A stretch of 64,000 nt of DNA from Streptococcus pacificus (GTDB lineage: Bacteria; Bacillota; Bacilli; Lactobacillales; Streptococcaceae). The position numbers and the translations under genes were made by a program. This document shows positions 18,457-27,492 of the stretch, piece by piece. The notes beneath the pieces were generated by a model. It made no database searches. It had not been told where the DNA came from and was given only the letters and a program-made list of their open reading frames with translations. The stretch spans positions 179,413 through 243,412 of the forward strand of contig NZ_JAENBO010000002.1 in NCBI RefSeq assembly GCF_016481305.1. Reading direction: 5' to 3'. Position 1 is the first letter of the stretch. Each line of letters starts with the position of its first letter.

Positions 18457-19380
18457 TTAACTCAAACCAGATAGATAACGCATAACCAAATCATTATCTT
18501 GATTTTCAAGTTCTGTTATGACGTGCATATAAACCTTTTGGGTTGTGGTAATAGAAGAATGCCCTAACCGCCTTGATACACTTGCAATAGATACTCCAGC
18601 ATACATTAGAAGCGAGGCATGAGTATGTCTCAAACCATGTATTGAAATAACTGGAGCTCCAACATTCTTACAATGCTTCTCTAACCATTTATTTGGTGTT
18701 GAATTACAAACTGGACCATTTATAAAAATAGGCATATCTTCTGGTATGTCTTTTATTAATTGTTGAAATTGCATACTCAATTGCCAATCAATCTGCACTT
18801 TACGTATAGAAGATTTGTTTTTAGTTGGTAGGAAACCTCCCTCACCCTTATAATCCCATGTTTTAGTAACAGAGATATTTTGTTTTACAAAATTAAAATC
18901 AGTTGGTGTTAAACCAAGAGCTTCTGAAAATCGTAATCCCGTTTTTGCAATAAGTAAAATTAGCCAATCCCAACTTATTTTCTGTTCTAGATTCAAATCT
19001 GCTAAGACACTATGTAAATCAAATTGATTTAAAAACTTAACCTTCTTCACTCTAGGCGCTTTACCTTTAAAAATAACTTTTCGCGTTGGATCCCTATCAA
19101 CCAATCCTTCATCTACAGCATCCAGAACCGATCCTTTAATTTGATGATGAAAATCAATAACTGTTTGCCTTTCATGAGTATATGCATAATGATTTAATAT
19201 TTGCTGATAAACTGTACGATCTAATTCATATAATTTTAGATTGGGTACAATTGCCTTTAGGTGTCTATAATTATTTCTGTATTTTTCAAGTGTAACAGGA
19301 CGAACAGCCCCCTCCTTAAATAACTTTGTCCATTGTTTAAAATATTCATGCAATAATGTTTCTCTTGTAATTTTATTCAT
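18457..19380 (-). CDS. Tyrosine site-specific recombinase of the hsdS shuffling locus
   Basis: This 307-residue integrase-family protein has an N-terminal SAM-like core-binding domain (about 5-100) and a catalytic domain with Arg in TGLRFSEA (about 148), HGLRH (about 245), GHSSITTT and the nucleophile Tyr in KVYMHV (about 282). Size and placement, between two partial hsdS genes, match the CreX/XerD-like recombinases of streptococcal phase-variable type I R-M loci, which invert hsdS segments. Its 3' end overlaps the end of the + strand cassette by 4 bases. It may act on the 24-25-bp repeats. An alternative origin as the integrase of a lost mobile element is less likely, because the repeats and cassettes are intact. 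Confidence 0.88.
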   Translation of the reverse strand: MNKITRETLLHEYFKQWTKLFKEGAVRPVTLEKYRNNYRHLKAIVPNLKLYELDRTVYQQILNHYAYTHERQTVIDFHHQIKGSVLDAVDEGLVDRDPTRKVIFKGKAPRVKKVKFLNQFDLHSVLADLNLEQKISWDWLILLIAKTGLRFSEALGLTPTDFNFVKQNISVTKTWDYKGEGGFLPTKNKSSIRKVQIDWQLSMQFQQLIKDIPEDMPIFINGPVCNSTPNKWLEKHCKNVGAPVISIHGLRHTHASLLMYAGVSIASVSRRLGHSSITTTQKVYMHVITELENQDNDLVMRYLSGLS

Positions 19381-19394
19381 ATAACCATTTCTTT

Positions 19395-19928
19395 CTATGG
19401 CTTACGCTGATGAAGGGTGATGAGGTGGTCAAGGGATTGGAAAAAAGAACCAATCTTTTCTTGTTCCTCTTGTGAGGGGATACAAATTGAATGTTTTCTT
19501 ATTAAATCAGAATTCAAATTTACCTGACTTCCTGGCTGTCCATATTTTGCCCACATTGGTCTAAACATTTCTAACCATTGAAACATGAATTCCCTATCGA
19601 ATTTTGGGGTTATAAAGATTAAGAATCCATCGTGTACCCCAGTTTTCACATAGTTGATAACAGGCTTGCCAACAGTTGCTGCAATACTCAATAATAAATG
19701 TGGTTCATTTAATACACGAGTTTTTTCTTGTCCTAACTTTGAAATTTTCTGTTCTAAATGATAGATTCTTCCATTTTGTTCTGTAACATCTGAAATTCGT
19801 AACCAGCCAATTTCAGAATCATTATTAAACCATTTGGGGTCTTGTATCGGTCTTGGACTTGCCCCTCGCACAATTTCTGCTAGATGCCCCAACTTACGTT
19901 GTTCCCAAGCGCTATCAAAAGAGACCAA
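19395..19928 (-). pseudogene. Truncated second hsdS copy (one recognition domain), likely silent
   Basis: This frame of 177 codons encodes a single recognition domain from AWEQRKLGHLAEIVRG to ITLHQRKP. Its 510 central bases are, as far as I can read, identical to the second half of the expressed hsdS (19402-19911 against 23183-23692). The only possible start is a TTG at 19928 with no ribosome site, and it lies inside the terminator hairpin of hsdR. It is thus a donor or duplicate cassette rather than an expressed gene. A half-subunit could in principle dimerise if made, but I see no signal for translation. Confidence 0.85.
19402..19911 (-). repeat. 510-bp direct repeat, copy in truncated hsdS
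   Basis: Compared by eye with 23183-23692 (offset 3781), I found no difference. It covers a complete recognition domain plus both boundary repeats. Outside the boundaries the flanks diverge at once. Confidence 0.9.
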
Positions 19929-19951
19929 GAAACATCTTGATCTCTTTTGAT
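19914..19951 (-). terminator. Terminator of the hsd operon
   Basis: Two 17-base arms (19914-19930 and 19935-19951) with one mismatch and a 4-base loop start at the hsdR stop codon. It should stop transcription before the truncated hsdS copy and the recombinase gene. Confidence 0.75.
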
Positions 19952-22900
19952 TATTTATACTTATTTTTAGTTTCTATCATCCACTGAGGTAAAATTTTAT
20001 TCAATTCCATGTTCAGTAACAATTTCTTTCCAGAAAACTGATTAGTAGCTTTATCAGGATTTAGGGTTACTAGAATATCCGAAATATAAGGAATCTCTTC
20101 AGATTTACTACTATCAAACTCTTTCAAGGACTTTTGAAGTAAAAGACTATCAATTCCCCATTCATCTGCAAAATTCTGAATTACCTTAAACTGTCTTTCC
20201 GACTGCCATTTCTTAAAAGACTCATCAAAATCAAGCGATGCTGGAATATGTCCTGTCCTAAGTTCCTCGTTGATAAACGTTCTCAAAGCTTCTGCCAATT
20301 CATTTTCACCCATATTACTCAATTCTTGAATTTGTTCCAAGATTAAGACAAGATTGCCATCATTAATAACCATCTTGCTTCCTTTAGTTTGTGTTTTTTG
20401 TCCAATCAAGGTAAATAGACTTTGAGCATTGATAATTTGAGAACCTTGTAATTTTGTTCGCCCTACTAATTTTCTTATAGGACCTGGCTCAGGACCTGGC
20501 TCAGGTGGAAATAAATTCTTATAGGCCCCTACATACTGTAACCATGTATGCTCAGTAATACCAAATGCATCTTCATTCCAAGCATATTCATAATACTGCT
20601 CAACACGATTTAATTGTTTTGCAGTCTCTTTAAAAGCCAGCTTAAAGTTTTCTTTTCCTTCTTCATTAGACTTGAGCTGTATCCAGTCTGTTGGTTGTGG
20701 TAATGTTGTTATAAGCTCATCAATACATGTTCTTAAGATTCTTACTGCATCGGGATATTTTTCAACAAGCACTCGACTACTTTGACCACCACTTCCATAT
20801 AATTTCAATGCTTCATTAACAGTTTCTTCTGTTATTCGAGGATATTGAAAATTAATAATGGTGCCAAATTCTTTGGCACTTCCAAATACACGATTAGTAC
20901 GTGAATAAGCTTGAATCAGTCCTTGTAATTCTAAACTTCTGTCCACATAAAGTGTATTCAATCGCTTAGCATCATAACCCGTCAATAACTGATCTGCTAC
21001 GATAATAATATCAATATTCTTTGGATTTCTACCACTGCCTCCTCGTTTAAAACGATCAGTCACATCCTCAAAATAAGCATTTTCCCCTTTCTTCTTATCT
21101 CCAGGTAAAAATGCAATTCCTGTAATCTCTGCATAATCGGAAAACATATCTTCTATCACTGCTATAGGTACATTTTCTGGATCATTTTCATTTCCAAAAC
21201 TAAATGTCATTGCAATATTTGGCTTATGTTCATCCGATTTATATTTTTCAGAAATCTGCTTTTTGAACTCATTGTAGTAATCTATAACACGTTTTTTATA
21301 AGCAACGGTCAACATAGCATTAAACTCAAAATTTTGTGATTGTTCTTGCAATCCAGAAAGAATCTCTTCTACTACTCTAGGAATATGAGTGACATCTTGA
21401 TAAATCAATATCTTTTCTTTAACAGCATTTTTTTCAACCTCTAATTCGGTCCACTGCTGAACTTGACGTTCAATCGCTTTTTTCCCACGTTCAGGTTCTT
21501 TTACAATCAGAGTATCAATCAATTTTTCACGCAAATCTTCATAACTTACAAACTCACCTGTATTGATATAATCCACATGAAAACCCAACACATTTCCATC
21601 CTCAATCGCTTCATCAATTGTATATTGATGAAGAAGAGGACCAAATAATTTTTCAGTAGTGTTAATGACCTCACTACGCTCGTTAATTTTTCCTTTAACC
21701 TTATTCTCATCAAAAAGAGGGGTACCTGTAAAACCAAAAAATAAACCATTTTTAAAGAAATATTCTTTGATTGTACCCATCATATCACCCATGGTAGTAC
21801 GATGAGCTTCGTCAATAATAAAAAGAATTTTTTTATCCGCTAAACTCTTATCTTGTGCAGCAATTAAATCATTTACCAAATAACTTAATTTAAAAGTCGT
21901 TGTGACTACAATACCACTCTTTACTGACATCAGTTGTTTTCGTAATTGATAGGTACTTTTAGTATCATCCACATTCACCGATTCATAGGTAGCATAAGCC
22001 TTAAAGGCTTTAGAAGTTTGCTCATCCAAATCTTTTCTATCAAGTAAAAAAACAACTTTATCAAATTCTGTCCTTGTTGATAAGAATTGAGCAGTCTTGA
22101 AACTAGTAATGGTCTTTCCAGATCCAGTTGTATGCCAGACAAATCCACCATGAGGCACTTTATCAGGATTATCCCAACCAAACGCTGCTTTTTCAACTGC
22201 CTGCAAAGCATATACTTGATATGGACGCATCAACATATGACGACGATTTTCTTCATTCACTGGATCCTCATCTATTATTAAATAATCTCCAACCATTTGA
22301 TGAGCCATTGGTACCATAAGAAAATGTTCAATCACATCACGATAATCCGTTAGAACACGCTGTCCCAGATATTTTCCATCTTCTTTACTCTTTTGAGTCA
22401 CTGACCAATGAAAGACAAAGGAGGGATTAAAATCATTGATAGATTTTGGTGTTGCAAAATAGCGTGTTTCAATGTCTGAAGTGACAACCATCATTTGTGA
22501 AAAAGCCATAAAGTTATTAGTATAATCACCAGCACGATAATAGCGTGTAAATTGTACTATTGCTTCATCCATTGTAATGTCACTTCGTTTTTGTTCAATA
22601 TTAATGAGTGGTAAACCATTAATTAATAAAACAAGGTCAAAACGGAACTTACCACTTTCCGACCATACTTCACGAGCAACCTGATAACTAGAATCTCCAC
22701 CACTCACCTGAGCTTTTTTAAGTATTGTAAGAGTAATCTGTTGACGAGTCACATTTGGGTTGGCATCACGATAAATACCATCAATCTTACCAATTGAACC
22801 TTCCATAGATAGAATTTTTGCTGCTTCATAACTATTTGTAATCTGATTGACTTTTGACATAACTTGAGAAAATTCTGAATCTGTTAGAGGAATACCCTCC

Positions 22901-23073
22901 AAAATATCAGCATTAATTCGGTTCAATTCCTGACGCCAATTATTAACCAAATCTTGAACAGTAACTTTTTGTAGATTACCATTAAGATTATCCGGTGCTT
23001 GCCATCTATATTTTGTCAATTCAGCCACAAAATTTTCTTGAAACTGCTTTTCGGAGGCATTTTTATCTCGCAT
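19951..23073 (-). CDS. hsdR: Type I restriction endonuclease subunit R
   Basis: This 1040-residue motor and nuclease subunit of a type I R-M complex translocates DNA using ATP and cuts at a distance when the site is unmethylated. An N-terminal PD-(D/E)xK nuclease domain is seen in RFDLVLLINGLPLINIEQKR (about 165-190). Helicase motifs follow: Walker A TTGSGKT (about 315-321), IIDEAHR (about 416-422) and GFTGTPLF. The helicase second half contains QAYSRTNR. The C-terminal part would bind HsdM. The gene follows hsdS by 54 bases with a GGAAA site before the ATG. The reading frame is intact, so the system is probably active. Confidence 0.95.
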   Translation of the reverse strand: MRDKNASEKQFQENFVAELTKYRWQAPDNLNGNLQKVTVQDLVNNWRQELNRINADILEGIPLTDSEFSQVMSKVNQITNSYEAAKILSMEGSIGKIDGIYRDANPNVTRQQITLTILKKAQVSGGDSSYQVAREVWSESGKFRFDLVLLINGLPLINIEQKRSDITMDEAIVQFTRYYRAGDYTNNFMAFSQMMVVTSDIETRYFATPKSINDFNPSFVFHWSVTQKSKEDGKYLGQRVLTDYRDVIEHFLMVPMAHQMVGDYLIIDEDPVNEENRRHMLMRPYQVYALQAVEKAAFGWDNPDKVPHGGFVWHTTGSGKTITSFKTAQFLSTRTEFDKVVFLLDRKDLDEQTSKAFKAYATYESVNVDDTKSTYQLRKQLMSVKSGIVVTTTFKLSYLVNDLIAAQDKSLADKKILFIIDEAHRTTMGDMMGTIKEYFFKNGLFFGFTGTPLFDENKVKGKINERSEVINTTEKLFGPLLHQYTIDEAIEDGNVLGFHVDYINTGEFVSYEDLREKLIDTLIVKEPERGKKAIERQVQQWTELEVEKNAVKEKILIYQDVTHIPRVVEEILSGLQEQSQNFEFNAMLTVAYKKRVIDYYNEFKKQISEKYKSDEHKPNIAMTFSFGNENDPENVPIAVIEDMFSDYAEITGIAFLPGDKKKGENAYFEDVTDRFKRGGSGRNPKNIDIIIVADQLLTGYDAKRLNTLYVDRSLELQGLIQAYSRTNRVFGSAKEFGTIINFQYPRITEETVNEALKLYGSGGQSSRVLVEKYPDAVRILRTCIDELITTLPQPTDWIQLKSNEEGKENFKLAFKETAKQLNRVEQYYEYAWNEDAFGITEHTWLQYVGAYKNLFPPEPGPEPGPIRKLVGRTKLQGSQIINAQSLFTLIGQKTQTKGSKMVINDGNLVLILEQIQELSNMGENELAEALRTFINEELRTGHIPASLDFDESFKKWQSERQFKVIQNFADEWGIDSLLLQKSLKEFDSSKSEEIPYISDILVTLNPDKATNQFSGKKLLLNMELNKILPQWMIETKNKYK

Positions 23074-23127
23074 TCACTATTATTTCCTTTCTAAGTCATT
23101 CTTACTTGCTTTATACTCACGCTAAAA

Positions 23128-24303
23128 TTAAACGAAGAGTTCATTCAAGTAAGCTTTTTTCATATTTTTTAATTTATCTAATTTACGCTGATGAAGGGTG
23201 ATGAGGTGGTCAAGGGATTGGAAAAAAGAACCAATCTTTTCTTGTTCCTCTTGTGAGGGGATACAAATTGAATGTTTTCTTATTAAATCAGAATTCAAAT
23301 TTACCTGACTTCCTGGCTGTCCATATTTTGCCCACATTGGTCTAAACATTTCTAACCATTGAAACATGAATTCCCTATCGAATTTTGGGGTTATAAAGAT
23401 TAAGAATCCATCGTGTACCCCAGTTTTCACATAGTTGATAACAGGCTTGCCAACAGTTGCTGCAATACTCAATAATAAATGTGGTTCATTTAATACACGA
23501 GTTTTTTCTTGTCCTAACTTTGAAATTTTCTGTTCTAAATGATAGATTCTTCCATTTTGTTCTGTAACATCTGAAATTCGTAACCAGCCAATTTCAGAAT
23601 CATTATTAAACCATTTGGGGTCTTGTATCGGTCTTGGACTTGCCCCTCGCACAATTTCTGCTAGATGCCCCAACTTACGTTGTTCCCAAGCGTCAGTAAA
23701 ACCTGAAAAACGACGTTTTGGCTCACGCTCTCCTTCAGCAGGGAATAATTCTGACAAATGAGCCTTTTTTATATTTTTTAGCTTATCAAGCTTACGCTGA
23801 TGAAGGGTGATGAGCTGATCAAGGGATTGGAAGAAAGATCCAATGCTTAATTCTTCGCTTTCATCATAAGGAAAGTATAAAGAATAGTTTCTCAGTTGAG
23901 GTGCAGTAAGTTGAGGGACACCTGTTGACTCCACTATCGATTTATATTTATTTATTGAGTTTTCAAGAAAGTTCACATTATGATTTGATGTAATAGCCAA
24001 CAAACGAACAATAGGTGTGAAATTAGTCTTTCTTGCAAGCGCAAGACCAATATCCCCCCTTCCAGTTACTGTTACTGCAGGAGCCTCTACTCTATAATAA
24101 TCATTATAGTATCCAATGATGCCTTCATTTGTTAAAGCATTAGCATAAACTGGATACTTTCCTATTCTTATTAATTTTGATTTATCTACATCCCCTCCAG
24201 CAATTATAGTACCTATCTCCCCCAACTTACGTTGTTCCCAAGCGTCAGCGTTTTTAAACTCTTTAAAACGTCTTTTGGGGATATTATTTTTTGCTTCCAT
24301 CAT
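23128..24303 (-). CDS. hsdS: Type I specificity subunit S (expressed copy)
   Basis: This 391-residue subunit sets which DNA sequence the complex methylates and cuts. Two recognition domains are visible: the first between AWEQRKLGEIGT and LITLHQRKLDKLKN (about 20-170), the second between AWEQRKLGHLAE and LITLHQRKLDKLKN (about 204-385). Conserved helical spacers LDKLKN(I/M)KKA follow each. The start overlaps the hsdM stop by 4 bases, so translation is coupled. Each domain is bounded by the same 25-bp and 24-bp repeats found around the two partial cassettes, and domain 2 is identical to the truncated copy at 19395. Specificity is expected to change by recombination. Confidence 0.95.
   Translation of the reverse strand: MMEAKNNIPKRRFKEFKNADAWEQRKLGEIGTIIAGGDVDKSKLIRIGKYPVYANALTNEGIIGYYNDYYRVEAPAVTVTGRGDIGLALARKTNFTPIVRLLAITSNHNVNFLENSINKYKSIVESTGVPQLTAPQLRNYSLYFPYDESEELSIGSFFQSLDQLITLHQRKLDKLKNIKKAHLSELFPAEGEREPKRRFSGFTDAWEQRKLGHLAEIVRGASPRPIQDPKWFNNDSEIGWLRISDVTEQNGRIYHLEQKISKLGQEKTRVLNEPHLLLSIAATVGKPVINYVKTGVHDGFLIFITPKFDREFMFQWLEMFRPMWAKYGQPGSQVNLNSDLIRKHSICIPSQEEQEKIGSFFQSLDHLITLHQRKLDKLKNMKKAYLNELFV
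23183..23692 (-). repeat. 510-bp direct repeat, copy in expressed hsdS
   Basis: This is the partner of 19402-19911 and encodes recognition domain 2 of the expressed hsdS, with boundary repeats included. Confidence 0.9.
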
Positions 24304-26867
24304 TTAATCACCACCAAATCTTTCATAAGAGATTTTAATTCTGTTTCGAGTAAAGCAATCTCTCCATCTATATCAGCTATAGTATCTGAGTAGCGTTGAT
24401 GAAGCTGTTCAATAATAGCGATTTCTCCTTTAAGTGGTGTTTCAACTAAAACCAAAGCTTTTTCAACAACTTTACCAAACCACTTTTTATATAAGAGTTG
24501 ATCTATTTCATCATCTGTTAATTGTTCGATGCGATTAGATACTAATTCTTTCAGCTCTTGCTCTTTGATTTTGATTAACTTGTTGACTGCAGTTCTATTT
24601 TTAATGTCATCGTCTACTTTTTTAAGAAGAACATATTCACTTGTTTCTTTACTAGAGTTCTTAAGTGACTCTTTAAGAAGTTTTCTGTCAAAACTATCTT
24701 GTGCTTCTCCTTCATCATTCTTCTTAATGGAATCAAAGAGAGCATTATATTCTTCACTATCTTCCACTTTTGCTTCTTCGATTAATTCACTCAGCTCACT
24801 GTCAATTTCTAACAGTCTCAGTTTTAATTCTTCAATTTCAGACTGTTCACTTGCAAAAAGTTCACTTGCAATAAGACTATTTGGGATAATAACACCCTTC
24901 CAACCATCTTGTACCTTATCCTTGTTTTTACCTTTTACAACCATGTTCGGTTCACGTGTACGCCCAGCTGTATAATAACCCAATTGTTCAATTAATTCAG
25001 CATCATGTGTCAAGGTTTCCGTCCATATTTCTGCAATAATTTGATAACCTTCATAAATATCTATTTGATCAAATGTTTCAAGTCGTTTCTTGATATCATC
25101 TAACATATCTTCTCTTAGCATGCGTGTATTGGTATTTTCATTGAGCTGATGCAGACGTTCCCAATATTCTTCAATATAGTCCGAAATAACTTCTCTAATC
25201 TTATCAGAAACCTTTCTCACACCCGAATGTGAAAGTATGTCACTAGATAATTCTTCAATAGATTTTGTCAACTCCAAATAACCATGCCTTTTTTCAATAA
25301 AAGCATTAGAAAGAACATCATTAACCGTTTTATTTAAAACTTTCAATTCTTTAATATTTTGTTCTGGAATTCCTCCATACAGATGAGCATCTACATCGTG
25401 TGGAATTTCTTCATCAATGGTTTCAACATAACGTGGAATGTTCATATTATAATCATTTTGCATTAACTCTTGACGAGTTGCTAGATGACTATAACCTTTT
25501 TCTTCCACTCTTTGTTGATAGACATCTACAATTTTTGCAATATCTTTTTCCTGAAGAGCATTCTGTTTACCAGACTTGATAAAACTTTTAGAGGCATCAA
25601 TAAAAAGAATCGGGTCATTTAACTCTCTATTCTTCTTCAAGATAATAATACAAACTGGTATTCCTGTATTTGTGAAAAGATTACTTGGTAAACCAATCAC
25701 TGCATCAATTTGATTTTTTTCTAACAATCGCTTACGAATTTCACCCTCCGTTGCTCCACGGAAAAGCACTCCGTGAGGCAAAACAATAGCCATTGTTCCA
25801 GTTATTCCCAAATGATACAAACCATGAAGAAGAAACGCATAATCTCCTTTTGAATCTGGTGGCAATACCCCAGCAATTTCAAAACGAGGATCACTTGGCT
25901 TTAGTCCTGAACGATTCCAATTTTTTATAGAATAAGGTGGATTCATAACTACTGCATCAAACTGAACCCCTTCGTTTGGTTTTTCTGGATCTTCTGGCCA
26001 ATCATACGAAAGTGTATCCCCATTTTTGATTGTCATTTTTTCTGGACGAATACCATGCAATAACAAGTTCATTCTCGTCAAATTGTAAGTAGCCGTATTT
26101 TTTTCTTGGCCATAATAATTTAATCTTTTCTGGTTTTCATCAGACAAATGTTTTTTTACCGTTAACAAAAGTGAGCCTGAACCAACTGTTGGGTCATATA
26201 TTGATGTAATTTCTTCATTAGTCGCAACTATTTGTGCCATCACTTCACTAACTTGCCTTGGGGTATAGAACTCTCCAGCTTTTTTACCAGATTCCATTGC
26301 AAACTGACCAATCAAATATTCGTAAGCATCTCCAAGTATGTCACCATCTTGTAAAGCAACCATGTCCAAATCTTCAAACAAACGAATGAGTGCTTGTATA
26401 TTTTTACTGCGTTCATTTAGGTTACTTCCTAATGCGGTATCTGAAAGGTCTAGAGTAGAATTTGCAAAAATTCCTTTAAAATCATCTGAATCCTTGGTTA
26501 CTGCTATGTTACGTTCAAATTGATTAAGACTATCGGCAACCTTTTGTACTTCAAAATGGCCCTCGTTCATATCTTTTATCCAAGTTTGATAAAGATGTTT
26601 CGGACTCACATAATAACCCACAACATCCTGTATCATCTTTTCAAGTTCTTCACCATAGTTTGCATGTGATTCCACATAAGCATCATACCAATTATCCTCA
26701 TTTGTTAATCCTGCAGTCATCGCAAATATTTTAAGTGTTTGATCACTTAAAAATTTATAGAACATTAGCCCCAACATATAATCCTTATAACGACTAGCAT
26801 CCATCGAACCACGTAATTCATTAGCGCCATTCCACAGTCTTGATTTTATCTCTTCCGATGTAATCAT
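24300..26867 (-). CDS. hsdM: Type I DNA methyltransferase subunit M, long form
   Basis: This N6-adenine methyltransferase subunit has 855 residues. It carries the N-terminal HsdM helical domain (about 1-150), the AdoMet motif DPTVGSGSLLL (about 224-234), and the catalytic NPPY in NPPYSIKNW (about 308). The usual HsdM has about 500-530 residues; here a C-terminal extension of roughly 300 residues, rich in Glu, Lys and Leu with coiled-coil character (for example SEIEELKLRLLEIDSELSEL), is added. An extended -10 box (TGCTATAAT on the minus strand, 26944-26952) lies upstream, and the gene opens the hsdM-hsdS-hsdR operon. The extension may replace or assist contacts with HsdS or HsdR; that is inference. 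Confidence 0.93.
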   Translation of the reverse strand: MITSEEIKSRLWNGANELRGSMDASRYKDYMLGLMFYKFLSDQTLKIFAMTAGLTNEDNWYDAYVESHANYGEELEKMIQDVVGYYVSPKHLYQTWIKDMNEGHFEVQKVADSLNQFERNIAVTKDSDDFKGIFANSTLDLSDTALGSNLNERSKNIQALIRLFEDLDMVALQDGDILGDAYEYLIGQFAMESGKKAGEFYTPRQVSEVMAQIVATNEEITSIYDPTVGSGSLLLTVKKHLSDENQKRLNYYGQEKNTATYNLTRMNLLLHGIRPEKMTIKNGDTLSYDWPEDPEKPNEGVQFDAVVMNPPYSIKNWNRSGLKPSDPRFEIAGVLPPDSKGDYAFLLHGLYHLGITGTMAIVLPHGVLFRGATEGEIRKRLLEKNQIDAVIGLPSNLFTNTGIPVCIIILKKNRELNDPILFIDASKSFIKSGKQNALQEKDIAKIVDVYQQRVEEKGYSHLATRQELMQNDYNMNIPRYVETIDEEIPHDVDAHLYGGIPEQNIKELKVLNKTVNDVLSNAFIEKRHGYLELTKSIEELSSDILSHSGVRKVSDKIREVISDYIEEYWERLHQLNENTNTRMLREDMLDDIKKRLETFDQIDIYEGYQIIAEIWTETLTHDAELIEQLGYYTAGRTREPNMVVKGKNKDKVQDGWKGVIIPNSLIASELFASEQSEIEELKLRLLEIDSELSELIEEAKVEDSEEYNALFDSIKKNDEGEAQDSFDRKLLKESLKNSSKETSEYVLLKKVDDDIKNRTAVNKLIKIKEQELKELVSNRIEQLTDDEIDQLLYKKWFGKVVEKALVLVETPLKGEIAIIEQLHQRYSDTIADIDGEIALLETELKSLMKDLVVIK

Positions 26868-27193
26868 ATTAACCTCATTTCACTTCTACAAAAAATACAA
26901 TAAACATATTGACAGAACAGATGTCCAAATGTTTTCAATAATAATTATAGCACAAGAACATCTTATAAAATACAACAAAAAGCATAATACCTTATCAATT
27001 AAATCTTAAGGATTCTTGGAATTTTCCCCAGATGACACTAAATGTTAGAAAAAACTTCCATTGATCTTTTCTGACGTTTATTTTTATAGATTAACTTACC
27101 TTATTTGTAAATGCCAACAGCTCTTTTTATCTTGTATAATCTCTCATATGTCAATTTAAATCTTTTTCCTATTATTTTATTCGTTTCCCACAC

Positions 27194-27249
27194 AAAAACA
27201 CTTCTCTCATCTTTTTCACTAAACAAGAGAAGTGTTTTTCTTATTTTTC
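27194..27249. terminator. Orphan terminator-like hairpin
   Basis: AAAAACACTTCTC and GAGAAGTGTTTTT form a perfect 13-bp stem around a 30-base loop. No gene now ends into it, since hsdM and psuK diverge here, so it may mark the end of a gene lost or displaced when the R-M island arrived. Confidence 0.55.
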
Positions 27250-27413
27250 AATTGAGTCTTTCTCACTAGCTTCCCGTCAATAGCATCTCTCACTGGATGC
27301 CTTAATACACCAACGCCCCATAACCGATACCCAAGAAGAATAGCAAAACGAGAAAGTTCCTATCTCATTTTTTCAAGGAGTCGTTTTTCACACTTTTGCA
27401 TATCAGTTTTTCC

Positions 27414-27442
27414 TTGCTTTTTCTTTTGAAAAGGGTTACAAT
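27414..27442 (+). promoter_or_regulatory. Promoter of psuK-psuG
   Basis: TTGCTT (27414-27419) and TACAAT (27437-27442) have a 17-base spacer, about 50 bases before the gene. Confidence 0.6.
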
Positions 27443-27492
27443 GAGTTTGTATTAGACAAAAGTCATTTTTAAACATTTGTTTATAGGAGGTG

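Larger units (their letters stand above)
17941..18460 (+). pseudogene. Silent hsdS cassette, inverted (one target-recognition domain)
   Basis: This is the coding sequence for one half of a type I specificity subunit: AWEQRKLGKIATYRNG at the start, a target-recognition domain of about 140 residues, and IGSSLSSLDTLITLHQRK at the end, followed by PFFS and a stop. It lacks the conserved N terminus, a real start codon, a ribosome site and a promoter. It begins and ends with the same short repeats that bound the recognition domains of hsdS on the minus strand. It therefore looks like a stored alternative specificity that can be brought into hsdS by inversion. Its recognition domain differs from both domains of the expressed gene. 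Confidence 0.88.
26868..27489. other. Intergenic region between divergent hsdM and psuK
   Basis: It contains the hsdM promoter (TATAAT box 26944-26949, minus), a terminator-like hairpin (27194-27249), and the psuK promoter (27414-27442). No gene was found. The middle, about 26960-27190, is AT-rich without recognisable signals. Confidence 0.6.

Noticed and set aside
17960..18460. Reading the + strand hsdS half as an expressed gene from a TTG start
   Set aside because: The TTG lies in the boundary repeat, and no ribosome site or promoter was found.
18457..19380. Recombinase as phage or ICE integrase
   Set aside because: No attachment repeats, excisionase or other phage/ICE genes are nearby; its placement between hsdS cassettes explains it better.
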